Below are positions 23,820 through 31,226 of a DNA stretch of 33,277 bases, piece after piece. The stretch comes from an uncultured Nocardioidaceae bacterium (GTDB lineage: Bacteria; Actinomycetota; Actinomycetes; Propionibacteriales; Nocardioidaceae). The DNA lies in the NCBI GenBank assembly GCA_902805855.1, contig CADCUJ010000043.1:374-33650 (forward strand), given 5' to 3'. The notes under the pieces were generated by a model. It had not been told where the DNA came from. It searched no databases and saw only the letters and a program-made list of their open reading frames with translations. Made by a program: the position numbers and the translations under genes. Each line of letters opens with the position of its first letter. Position 1 is the first letter of the stretch.

Positions 23820-24680
23820 TGCGCCCAGCACGTGCGGGTTCGCGCGCCGCAGCTGCTCGATCACCACCAGGAGCACGTCGGCGCGACAGCTCGGCGGAGT
23901 CGGGGTGAGTGCGAGCTGGAGGTGCAGCGCGCGCAGGTAGGACTGCACGTTGCCGGTGACGATCGAGGAGTCGGGCGGGCCTGCCCGGTCGAGGGCCGTG
24001 TCCGGCTCGGGTTCGGCTACCGCTCCCTGCTCGACGAGCCGGGTGACCCACGGCTCGAGTACGTCGACCGCGACCAGGTCGCGTCGCAGGATCGTCATCG
24101 TGGCCGCCGCCATCCGGTCGGCCTCACCGTGGACCAGCCGGTGCTCGGTCGGGGCCAGTAGCCGGTCGGCGAGCACGTCGAGGAGCACGATCAGCTCCAG
24201 CCGGCCCAGCGAGTGCGCGTTCGCCAACCCGGCGATCGCGTCGGCACCGTTGGCCACCGCGTGAGCCCAGCCCTTGCCCGGCACGAAGCCGCGCAGGTCC
24301 TGCTCCCGCACGAACCAGCTGGCGAGCCGGTCTCCCCAGCGCAGGACGGCGTCAGCGGACACCAGGTCGCGTGAGCCGTCCCTTCGCAGGCACTGGGTCA
24401 GCACCCGCGCGGACAGGCTGCGGCGAAAGATCGTGTCGGTGCCGTTCTCACCCAGGCCCATCCGGAGGCCGGTCGTCATCCCGTCGCCAAGGCCCTCGAG
24501 CAGCTCGTCGTACACCCCACCGGCGATCCAGGCGCTCAGCGTCGCGTAGCCCAGCCCTTCCCGGCGGTGCGGGTCGAGGTCACCCAGCATGGCGGTCAGC
24601 TCGGCGGAAAGCTCGTCGAGCGGGCGGTCGTCCGGAACGGTGAGACCGGAGGCCCTCACCTGCTCCCAGAACGTCGCCAT
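23817..24680 (-). CDS. DUF2785 family protein
   Basis: This 287-residue all-helical protein has the DUF2785 signature around FVPGKGWAHAVANGADAIAGLA, preceded by a repeated helix pattern (GGVYDELLEGLGDG) and followed by LELIVLLDVLADRLL. Function is unknown for the family. The ATG has no strong ribosome site; CAGAAT lies 6 nt upstream, compatible with a leaderless start. It is divergent from pdtaS, sharing an 83-bp region. Confidence 0.85.
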   Translation of the reverse strand: MATFWEQVRASGLTVPDDRPLDELSAELTAMLGDLDPHRREGLGYATLSAWIAGGVYDELLEGLGDGMTTGLRMGLGENGTDTIFRRSLSARVLTQCLRRDGSRDLVSADAVLRWGDRLASWFVREQDLRGFVPGKGWAHAVANGADAIAGLANAHSLGRLELIVLLDVLADRLLAPTEHRLVHGEADRMAAATMTILRRDLVAVDVLEPWVTRLVEQGAVAEPEPDTALDRAGPPDSSIVTGNVQSYLRALHLQLALTPTPPSCRADVLLVVIEQLRRANPHVLGA

Positions 24681-24750
24681 GGTGCGATTCTGCCACCGGG
24701 GTGGCCGGGTCCGGGGCGTTCGGCGGAGTTCGGGCGGGCTTCTCCACGCC

Positions 24751-24756
24751 TAGGCT
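24751..24756 (+). promoter_or_regulatory. -10 element, leaderless start of pdtaS
   Basis: TAGGCT is 7 nt before the GTG at 24764. No ribosome site is seen. Confidence 0.5.
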
Positions 24757-24763
24757 GAGCGTT

Positions 24764-26245
24764 GTGCCGACGCTGAACGACCTGGCCCACGCGCGGACCT
24801 CTCTCGACGACGCGGACCTCGCCTGGCTGCACCTGCTGCTGGCGGACTGGCAGATCATCGCCGACCTCTCCTTCGCCGACCTGGTGCTGTGGTTGCCGGA
24901 CCGGGACGGCCGTGGCTTCTGGGCTGGAGCGCAGATGCGTCCGACGACAGGGCCGACTGCGTACCTGGACGACCTGGTGGGCGGCTTCGTCGCCTCAGGC
25001 GCCCGACCGCTGCTGGACTCCGCCTATGAGCAGGGGCGGGTGGCGCGCGAGGGCGATCCCGAGTGGCGCGACGACATCCCCGTGCGCGTCGAGGCGATCC
25101 CGGTGCGACGGGGGGAGCAGATCATCGCCGTGGTCGCGCGCAACACCAACCTGCTCGGCGTACGCACCCCCAGCCGGCTGGAGCTCGCCTACCTGCAGAC
25201 CGCCAACGACCTCGCCCAGATGATCAGCAACGGCCTTTTCCCGTTCCCCGGCCAGCGTTCGGACCATGCCGACTCACCGCGGGTCGGGGACGGCTTCGTG
25301 CGCGTCGACCCGGCTGGCCGGGTGTCCTACGCGAGCCCCAACGCCTTGTCGGTCTACCGCCGTCTCGGTCTGGCCCACGACCTCGCCGGGCTCGTCCTGG
25401 CCGATGTCACCCGCGAGCTGGTGCCCACGGCGCGGCGTCCTGACGAGACGACGCTGAGCGCCGTGCTCGGGGGACGGCTCCCCTCGGACACCGAGACCGG
25501 CAACGACGACGCCGCGCTGATCCTGCGGGCGATCCCGCTCCGTCCCACCGGCGAGCACGAGGGAGCACTGGTCCTGGTCCGCGACGTGACCGACCTCCGC
25601 AGCCGGGACCGGGTGCTGATGACCAAGGACGCGACCATCCGGGAGATCCACCACCGGGTGAAGAACAACCTGCAGACCGTGGCCGCCCTGTTGCGTCTGC
25701 AGGCCCGGCGGATCGGGCCGCTGGAGGGGAGGTCGGCTCTGGAGGAGGCGGTACGCCGGGTCGGGTCGATCGCGATCGTGCACGAGACGTTGAGCCAGGC
25801 CCTCGACGAGACGGTCGACTTCGACGAGGTCGCGGACCGGCTCCGACTGATGGTCACCGACGTCAGCGGCACCGAGACCGAGGTGGTCTCCGCTCGGGAG
25901 GGAAGCTTCGGCACCTTGGCCTCCGAAACGGCGACACCGCTGGCGATGGTGCTGACCGAGGTGCTCCAGAACGCCGTCGAGCACGGCTTCGCGGGCTCCG
26001 TCGGTCGCATCGTGGTCACCGCCCACCGCATCGTGGGGCGGCTGCACGTCAGCGTCGAGGACGACGGGCGGGGACTCCCGGCAGGGTTCGACGTCGATGC
26101 GTCAACGGGCCTGGGCTTGTCGATCGTGCGGACACTTGTCGAGTCCGAGCTCGACGGCGTCCTCGAGATAGGTCCCGCCCAGGACGGCGGGACGAGGGTG
26201 CAGCTGGACCTTCCGGTGGCTGATCGGGCCCAGGCGCCTCTGTGA
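24764..26245 (+). CDS. pdtaS: PdtaS-type sensor histidine kinase
   Basis: This 493-residue cytosolic kinase has an N-terminal GAF-like domain (about 1-150; LSFADLVLWLPDRDGRGFW), a PAS-like domain (about 175-280; VDPAGRVSYASPNALSVYRRLG), the HisKA_2 box EIHHRVKNNLQTVAALLRLQ (294-313) and a HATPase domain with the N-box (TEVLQNAVEHGF), DDGRGLPAGF and GLGLSIV. It matches M. tuberculosis PdtaS, which signals to an RNA-binding ANTAR regulator, PdtaR; that partner is not in this window. It is convergent with whiB1, the same partner as in mycobacteria. PdtaS is reported as a redox/NO and copper sensor; that role here is inference. Confidence 0.93.
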   Translation: MPTLNDLAHARTSLDDADLAWLHLLLADWQIIADLSFADLVLWLPDRDGRGFWAGAQMRPTTGPTAYLDDLVGGFVASGARPLLDSAYEQGRVAREGDPEWRDDIPVRVEAIPVRRGEQIIAVVARNTNLLGVRTPSRLELAYLQTANDLAQMISNGLFPFPGQRSDHADSPRVGDGFVRVDPAGRVSYASPNALSVYRRLGLAHDLAGLVLADVTRELVPTARRPDETTLSAVLGGRLPSDTETGNDDAALILRAIPLRPTGEHEGALVLVRDVTDLRSRDRVLMTKDATIREIHHRVKNNLQTVAALLRLQARRIGPLEGRSALEEAVRRVGSIAIVHETLSQALDETVDFDEVADRLRLMVTDVSGTETEVVSAREGSFGTLASETATPLAMVLTEVLQNAVEHGFAGSVGRIVVTAHRIVGRLHVSVEDDGRGLPAGFDVDASTGLGLSIVRTLVESELDGVLEIGPAQDGGTRVQLDLPVADRAQAPL

Positions 26246-26267
26246 CGGTCGGGGACCATCGGACGGG

Positions 26268-26519
26268 TCAGGCGGTGCGCACCTTGGCCCGTGCGTTGCG
26301 GCGCTTGAGTGCTCGGCGCTCGTCCTCGCTCATGCCACCCCACACGCCATGGTCCTGTCCCGCCTCGAGCGCCCACGCGAGACACTGCTCGCGGACGTCA
26401 CAACGCCGGCACACCTGCTTCGCCTCTTCGATCTGGAGGATGGCAGGTCCGGTGTTGCCGATCGGGAAGAACAGCTCCGGGTCCTCTTCGAGGCACGCAG
26501 AGCGATGACGCCAATCCAT
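26268..26519 (-). CDS. whiB1: WhiB1-like iron-sulfur transcription factor
   Basis: This 83-residue Wbl protein has the four cluster cysteines C9, C37, C40 and C46 (C-x27-C-x2-C-x5-C) and the turn GVWGG (58-62), followed by a basic C-terminus (RRALKRRNARAKVR). WhiB1 binds a [4Fe-4S] cluster that reacts with NO, and the protein contacts the primary sigma factor. The pairing with pdtaS, and the short length with the MDWRHRSAC N-terminus, favour WhiB1 over other Wbl proteins. The ATG has an AGGAG site upstream. Confidence 0.93.
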   Translation of the reverse strand: MDWRHRSACLEEDPELFFPIGNTGPAILQIEEAKQVCRRCDVREQCLAWALEAGQDHGVWGGMSEDERRALKRRNARAKVRTA

Positions 26520-26791
26520 GGCGTGAGACTCCTATCATGTTTGAGCGGGCCGCGGCTGGGGTCGCAACCGGCGGTGGCATGGTGTGCCCAGTTCCCCTCG
26601 ATGTGAACGCGTTCCCGAGGTCCGATTTCACTCATCGAGATGAGGACGGTTCGAGGACACGCACCACTGGTGCCAGCACCTGTTGACTGGCGACGGCACG
26701 ATCGTTGCAAGAGAAGCAGGCGCAAGCAAGCATTTCGCCAGGTCACTTTGGTCACAGGGCTCGGTTTCGGCTCCCGCTAGGCTCTGCTGCC
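26520..26791. promoter_or_regulatory. Divergent region of whiB1 and a membrane-protein gene
   Basis: This 272-bp region has no gene. It contains a 9-bp-period direct repeat of GGTCAC (26741-26746 and 26750-26755), a possible operator. A half CRP-like site (TGTGA) occurs near 26600 but without a partner. Confidence 0.35.
26778..26783 (+). promoter_or_regulatory. -10 element, leaderless start of the 26792 gene
   Basis: TAGGCT is 8 nt before the GTG at 26792. Confidence 0.45.
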
Positions 26792-27247
26792 GTGAGCGCC
26801 AGAACCCGGCCGTCCCAACCGGCGCCGTCCCGAGACGGTGCTCCGGCTCCACTGGTGGTGGCCGCGTCCCTGGTGGCGGTCGAGGCGATCCTGCTGGTGC
26901 TGCAGGGCGTCGTCGAGCTGGTGTCCATGTCTGCCGCGCGGGCGGTGATGGGGGTCACCACAGCCGTATTCTTCCTCGCCTACGGCGCCGGGCTGGGCGT
27001 GTGCGCCTGGGCGCTGACCAGGCTGCGGTCCTGGGCTCGCGCACCAGTCGTCGTCGCTCAGCTGATCCAGCTGCTGGTGGCGTGGAGCTTTTGGGGGGGC
27101 AGCACGAGGTACGTGACGGTGGCGCTGGTCGTGGTCGCCGTAGTCGTGCTTCTCGGTGCCTTCCACCCCGCCTCTGCCCGGGCCCTGTCCCGCGACCCCG
27201 AGACCGACCCCGACACCGACACCGACACCGACACCGACCCAGCGTGA
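26792..27247 (+). CDS. Small integral membrane protein, four segments, Asp-Thr tail
   Basis: This 151-residue protein has a disordered Pro/Arg N-terminus and about four membrane helices (LVVAASLVAVEAILLVLQG, VMGVTTAVFFLAYGAGLGV, VVVAQLIQLLVAWSFWGG, VALVVVAVVVLLGA). The acidic C-terminal tail (ETDPDTDTDTDTD) is encoded by GACACC hexamer repeats near 27211-27240. Similar uncharacterised four-helix proteins are common in actinobacteria. The GTG is taken because a -10 lies 8 nt upstream. Confidence 0.75.
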   Translation: MSARTRPSQPAPSRDGAPAPLVVAASLVAVEAILLVLQGVVELVSMSAARAVMGVTTAVFFLAYGAGLGVCAWALTRLRSWARAPVVVAQLIQLLVAWSFWGGSTRYVTVALVVVAVVVLLGAFHPASARALSRDPETDPDTDTDTDTDPA

Positions 27248-27275
27248 GCCCGCGGCACCAGCGGCGAGGGCCGGC

Positions 27276-28085
27276 CTAACCGACCGAGGCCTCCTCGTTG
27301 AGCCGGGAGCGCAGTTGAGCGAGGGTCTTGTTCAGCAACCGCGACACGTGCATCTGGGAGATGCCGATGTCGGCGGCGATCTGCGACTGCGTCATGCCGC
27401 GGAAGAACCGCAGCGTCAAGATGTGCTTCTCGCGCGGGTGCAGCTGCTCCAGCAGTGGTTTGATCGACTCCCGGTTCTCGACGTGCTCGAGCGCCTGGTC
27501 GTCCTCACCGATCGTGTCGAGCATGCTCAGCGTGCTGTCGTCGGTGGAGTCGGTGGTGGCGTCCAGCGAGAGCGTGGAGTAGGCGTTCGCGGACTCGAGT
27601 CCTTCGATCACCTCCTCCTCCGTGGCCTCCACGGCTCGGGCGAGCTCATGGATGGTCGGCGACCGGCCGAGGCTCTGGGTGAGCTCGGCGGTGGCGGTCG
27701 ACAGTGCGATGCGCAGCTCCTGCAGGCGCCGGGGGACCCGGATCGCCCAGCCCTTGTCCCGGAAGTAGCGCTTGACCTCGCCGACGATGGTGGGGGTCGC
27801 GTACGTCGAGAACTCGACACCGCGGTCGGTCTCGAAACGGTCGATCGCCTTGATCAACCCGATCGTGCCTACCTGGAGGAGGTCGTCGTAGGGCTCTCCG
27901 CGGTTGAGGAAGCGCCGGACCAGGTGCTCGACGAGCGGCAGGTGCAGCCGGACGAGCTCGTCGCGGATCTCGTCCTTGCGCGCGTCGGAGACGTCGCCGG
28001 CAAGCTCTGCGAACAGCCCTCCACTGCGCCTTCGGATCTCGGTGACGGCGACGAGATCAGGCGACTCGTCCCCGGCCGCGGTCAT
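27276..28085 (-). CDS. sigF: Stress sigma factor SigF/SigB family
   Basis: This 269-residue group 3 sigma factor has region 2 with LHLPLVEHLVRRFLNRGEPYDDLLQVGTIGLIKAIDRF, GVEFSTYATPTIVGEVKRYFRD and WAIRVPRRLQELR. A central region 3 is followed by region 4 (LEQLHPREKHILTLRFFRGMTQSQIAADIGISQMHVSRLLNKTL). It is controlled by the RsbW-type protein encoded just upstream, whose stop overlaps the sigF ATG (ATGA). No RsbV antagonist is in this window. The longer frame upstream (to 28220) overlaps rsbW and is not used. Confidence 0.94.
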   Translation of the reverse strand: MTAAGDESPDLVAVTEIRRRSGGLFAELAGDVSDARKDEIRDELVRLHLPLVEHLVRRFLNRGEPYDDLLQVGTIGLIKAIDRFETDRGVEFSTYATPTIVGEVKRYFRDKGWAIRVPRRLQELRIALSTATAELTQSLGRSPTIHELARAVEATEEEVIEGLESANAYSTLSLDATTDSTDDSTLSMLDTIGEDDQALEHVENRESIKPLLEQLHPREKHILTLRFFRGMTQSQIAADIGISQMHVSRLLNKTLAQLRSRLNEEASVG

Positions 28086-28465
28086 CCCAGCTCTCCACTG
28101 ACCCGCGACAGCTTGACCGTCAGGGAGCCCCCGTCCACCTCGGCGTCCAGGGAGGTGGTCAGCGCGGACAGCACCGTCCAGGCGAACCCGTCCTGGCTGG
28201 GCATCCGTGGCGACTCGCACGCAGCGGTCACCGCGACGTCGAGGCGGCCCTCGCTCAAGATGAAGCCACAGTTGAGCGCGGAGCCGGGCGTGGTCTGCGG
28301 CAACACCATGGCCGTCGCCTCGTCCACCGCGATCCGCAGGTCCTCGATGTCGTCGAGGGTGAAGTCGAGCCGGGCCGCGAGCCCGGCGGTGACCGTGCGC
28401 AACACCGAGAGGTAGGCGCTGTCGGCGGGAATCCTCAGCTCGACGTCGGGTCGGGTGTCGGCCAC
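28082..28465 (-). CDS. rsbW: RsbW/UsfX-type anti-sigma kinase
   Basis: This 127-residue GHKL-fold protein has DIEDLRIAVDEATAMVL, where the Asn of the kinase N-box is lost as in other actinobacterial anti-SigF proteins. It retains a late DGFAWTVLSALTTSLD. The family binds SigF and blocks it until an antagonist displaces it. The GTG lies 3 nt after the sodN stop, so it is probably made from the sodN mRNA and coupled to sigF. Confidence 0.92.
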   Translation of the reverse strand: MADTRPDVELRIPADSAYLSVLRTVTAGLAARLDFTLDDIEDLRIAVDEATAMVLPQTTPGSALNCGFILSEGRLDVAVTAACESPRMPSQDGFAWTVLSALTTSLDAEVDGGSLTVKLSRVSGELG

Positions 28466-28468
28466 GGC

Positions 28469-28870
28469 TCAGCCCTGCTTGGTCTCCTGGTAGATCGCGG
28501 CGATCTCATCGATCTTCGCGAGGAGGTCGTCGGCAGCCTGGGCGTCGAGGGTCGCCTTGACCCCGGTACCGCTGGCGAGCTTGCAGGCCTCGTTGATCAG
28601 GTTGTGCAGGTGCGGGTACTTCTCGAAGTGCGGCGGCTTGAAGTAGTCGGTCCACAGCACGCTCAGGTGGTGCTTGACCAGCTGTGCCCGGTCCTCCTTG
28701 ATCAGGATCGCCCGGGTCCTGAAGTCGGGGTCGTCGTTGTCGGCGACCTTGCCGATGATGGCCTTGATCGACTCGGCCTCGAACCGTGCTTGCGAGGGGT
28801 CGTAGACACCGCAGGGCAGATCGCAGTGGGCGTGTACTTCGATGGTCGGCTCGAAGAGTCGCGCAAACAT
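28469..28870 (-). CDS. sodN: Nickel superoxide dismutase
   Basis: This 133-residue precursor begins with a 14-residue propeptide. The mature N-terminus then starts at HCDLPCGVY (15-23), whose His1, Cys2 and Cys6 (mature numbering) form the Ni hook. The propeptide is removed by the protease encoded divergently at 28958. Ni-SOD makes O2 and H2O2 from superoxide. The body (ESIKAII, RAILIKEDRAQLVKHHLSVLWTDYFKP) fits the four-helix fold. The gene appears to lead a sodN-rsbW-sigF operon (3-nt gap). Confidence 0.97.
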   Translation of the reverse strand: MFARLFEPTIEVHAHCDLPCGVYDPSQARFEAESIKAIIGKVADNDDPDFRTRAILIKEDRAQLVKHHLSVLWTDYFKPPHFEKYPHLHNLINEACKLASGTGVKATLDAQAADDLLAKIDEIAAIYQETKQG

Positions 28871-28957
28871 CCAAGGGTCCTTTCTCGAGAAGGTGGAGGG
28901 GCCTTCCTGCGACACTACCCACGGATCGTTACCGCAATCGGCCAGGGTGGTGGATGG

Positions 28958-29281
28958 GTGAGCTCGCGCTTCGGGGTGGCCGTGGTCCGCGGCCGGTCGA
29001 TGGAACCGACCCTGGTGGCCGGCGACCGGCTGCTCGTGCGGTACGGCGCCGCACCCCGGGCGGGCAGGTTGGTCGTGCTGCGTCTGCCGAACGGCGTGGT
29101 CGCGGTCAAGCGCGCCGTGCGACGAGAGCGGACCGGCTGGTGGGTCGGACGCGACAACCCGGATGAGGGAACCGACTCCTGGTCGGTGGGTGAGATTCCC
29201 GACCACGACGTCATCGCGACCGTCCTGTTCCGGCTCTGGCCGTGGCGGGTGTCCCCCCGAGCGGACCCGGCTCAGCGGTAG
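28958..29281 (+). CDS. sodX: Ni-SOD maturation protease SodX
   Basis: This 107-residue S24/S26 peptidase has catalytic Ser14 in RGRSMEPTL and Lys51 in VAVKRAV, followed by WWVGRDNPDEGTDSWSVG, as in SodX/NiSOD maturation proteases. It cuts the propeptide of SodN, encoded divergently 87 nt away. It lacks a membrane segment. The GTG is chosen because the homologous sequence starts there; a GGTGG ribosome-like stretch is upstream. Confidence 0.92.
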   Translation: MSSRFGVAVVRGRSMEPTLVAGDRLLVRYGAAPRAGRLVVLRLPNGVVAVKRAVRRERTGWWVGRDNPDEGTDSWSVGEIPDHDVIATVLFRLWPWRVSPRADPAQR

Positions 29282-29316
29282 CCCAGCCCGCACGCCGAGA
29301 CGGAGGCGTGCGCGGC

Positions 29317-29322
29317 TAGGTT
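29317..29322 (+). promoter_or_regulatory. -10 element, leaderless start of the 29329 gene
   Basis: TAGGTT is 6 nt before the GTG at 29329. Confidence 0.55.
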
Positions 29323-29328
29323 GGTGAG

Positions 29329-30297
29329 GTGCTCGCCGTCTACGCCGAAAGCCTGTCGCAGCAGGACCCCCTGTCGGGTCTGGTGGTGGGCGAGCGGCCC
29401 GACCCCGAGCCCCGCGACGGCTGGGTCCCGGTCGATGTCAAGGCCGCCTCCCTGAACCACCACGACCTGTGGTCGCTTCGCGGCGTCGGTCTGCGTGAGG
29501 AGGCGCTGCCGATGATCCTCGGGTGTGACGCGGCCGGAATCGACGAGTCGGGCAACGAGGTCGTGGTGCACTCGGTGGTCAACGACCCGAGCTGGTCCGG
29601 CGACGAGACGCTGGACCCCCGGCGGTCACTGCTCAGCGAGCGACACCAGGGGACGTTCGCCGAGACGGTGCTGGTGCCCGCCCGCAACGTGGTGCCGAAG
29701 CCCGACTCGTTGTCGTTCGAGGAGGCCGCCTGCCTGCCGACGGCGTGGCTGACCGCCTACCGGATGCTGTTCACCCAAGGCGGCCTCAAGCCGGGCGACA
29801 GCGTCCTCGTGCAGGGCGCCGGGGGCGGGGTCGCCACTTCGCTGGTGAGCCTCGCGCGGGCTGCAGGTCTGCGTGTCTATGCCACCAGCCGGGACGAGTC
29901 GAAGAGGGCGCGGGCGCGCGAGCTCGGCGCCCACGAGGTCCTTGACTCCGGCGCTCGGCTTCCAGAGAAGGTCGACGCGGTGATGGAGACCGTGGGGAAG
30001 GCGACCTGGTCGCACTCGATCAAGTCACTGCGGCCGGGTGGCACGCTGGTGGTCTGCGGCACGACGAGTGGGGCCGACCCGGAGAACGCCGAGCTGACCC
30101 GCATCTTCTTCCTCCAGCTGCGGGTGATCGGCTCGACGATGGGCACGCGCTCGGAGCTCGAGTCGCTGCTGAGCCTGCTCGACGTCAGCGGGCTGCGTCC
30201 GCTCATCGACCGGCAGCTGCCGATGGAACAGGCCCGCGACGGCTTCGAGGCCATGGCCAAGGGTGACGTCTTCGGCAAGATCGTGTTCTCCCGCTGA
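29329..30297 (+). CDS. MDR-family quinone oxidoreductase-like protein
   Basis: This 322-residue medium-chain dehydrogenase/reductase has the GroES-like half (VPVDVKAASLNHHDLWSLRG, LGCDAAG, GTFAETVLVPARNVVPKPD). The Rossmann half has VLVQGAGGGVATSLVSLARAAGLRVYATSRDESKRARARELGA. The structural-zinc Cys cluster is absent, so it is a zinc-independent NADPH:quinone reductase-type enzyme. The substrate is unknown. The stop overlaps the start of the following SDR gene, so they are co-translated. Confidence 0.92.
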   Translation: MLAVYAESLSQQDPLSGLVVGERPDPEPRDGWVPVDVKAASLNHHDLWSLRGVGLREEALPMILGCDAAGIDESGNEVVVHSVVNDPSWSGDETLDPRRSLLSERHQGTFAETVLVPARNVVPKPDSLSFEEAACLPTAWLTAYRMLFTQGGLKPGDSVLVQGAGGGVATSLVSLARAAGLRVYATSRDESKRARARELGAHEVLDSGARLPEKVDAVMETVGKATWSHSIKSLRPGGTLVVCGTTSGADPENAELTRIFFLQLRVIGSTMGTRSELESLLSLLDVSGLRPLIDRQLPMEQARDGFEAMAKGDVFGKIVFSR

Positions 30298-30986
30298 TGG
30301 CAACGCACTTGATCACCGGCGCAGGCTCAGGGATCGGCGCAGCCACCGCACGGCGGCTGGCCGACCGCGGTGAGGACCTGCTGCTGCTCGCCCGCGACGA
30401 GCGCCGAGCCGAGGAGCTGACCGCGTCGTTCCCGGGCTCTCGCGCGCTGGCCGCCGACCTCGCCGATCCTGCTGGCCTGTCCTCGGCGTTGCACGACCAG
30501 GACCTTCCTGCTGCCCTGGACTCGTTGGTGCACGTTGCGGGCGTCGTCGACCTGGGCACGGTCGGCGAGCTGAGCCCGCAGCTGTGGCGAGCCACGATGG
30601 AGGTGAACCTGCTTGCTCCCGCCGAGCTGACCCGGCTCTGCCTACCTGCGCTGCGGGCGGCGCGTGGTCAGGTGATCTTCGTGAACTCCGGCTCCGGATT
30701 CCATGCCGGTCCTCGGTGGGGCGCCTACGCAGCGAGCAAGCATGCGCTCCGGGCGCTCGGAGAGTCGTTGCGAGCCGAGGAGTCGCCCAACGGTGTCCGG
30801 GTGAGCAGCATCTACCCGGGGCGGGTGGCCACCGCGATGCAGCGGTCCGTGCGTGCACAGGAGGGCAAGGACTACGACCCCGCCGACTGGATCGACCCCG
30901 ACTCGGTGGCAGCCACGATCCTGTCCGCGCTGGACCTGCCTCGGGACGCCGAGATCACCGACCTGTCCGTCCGACCGACCCCCTGA
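30297..30986 (+). CDS. Short-chain dehydrogenase/reductase (SDR)
   Basis: This 229-residue classical SDR has the cofactor loop TGAGSGIG (7-14), the HVAGV motif in place of NNAG, catalytic Ser in VNSGSGF and Tyr/Lys in YAASK, and IYPGRV. It is somewhat short but complete. It likely uses NADP(H), given the Arg after the second strand (LLARDERR). The ATG overlaps the upstream stop (TGATG). The substrate is unknown. Confidence 0.92.
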   Translation: MATHLITGAGSGIGAATARRLADRGEDLLLLARDERRAEELTASFPGSRALAADLADPAGLSSALHDQDLPAALDSLVHVAGVVDLGTVGELSPQLWRATMEVNLLAPAELTRLCLPALRAARGQVIFVNSGSGFHAGPRWGAYAASKHALRALGESLRAEESPNGVRVSSIYPGRVATAMQRSVRAQEGKDYDPADWIDPDSVAATILSALDLPRDAEITDLSVRPTP

Positions 30987-31012
30987 GGCGACGACCGGGG
31001 GACTGGAGGAGC

Positions 31013-31207
<195 letters not shown>

Positions 31208-31226
31208 GGCTGTGCGTCCTCTCGGC

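Noticed and set aside
26590-26625. CRP site upstream of whiB1
   Set aside because: A single TGTGA occurs without the TCACA partner at the correct spacing.
27156-28415. 419-codon plus-strand ORF
   Set aside because: It is antisense to sigF and rsbW, which are complete and recognised.
28871-28930. SigF-type promoter upstream of sodN
   Set aside because: GGGTAG resembles the -10, but no GTTT-like -35 lies at the right distance.
28871-28957. Nur (nickel) operator between sodN and sodX
   Set aside because: Only a weak half-site (TTGCGG on the minus strand) is seen; the two-part box is not present.
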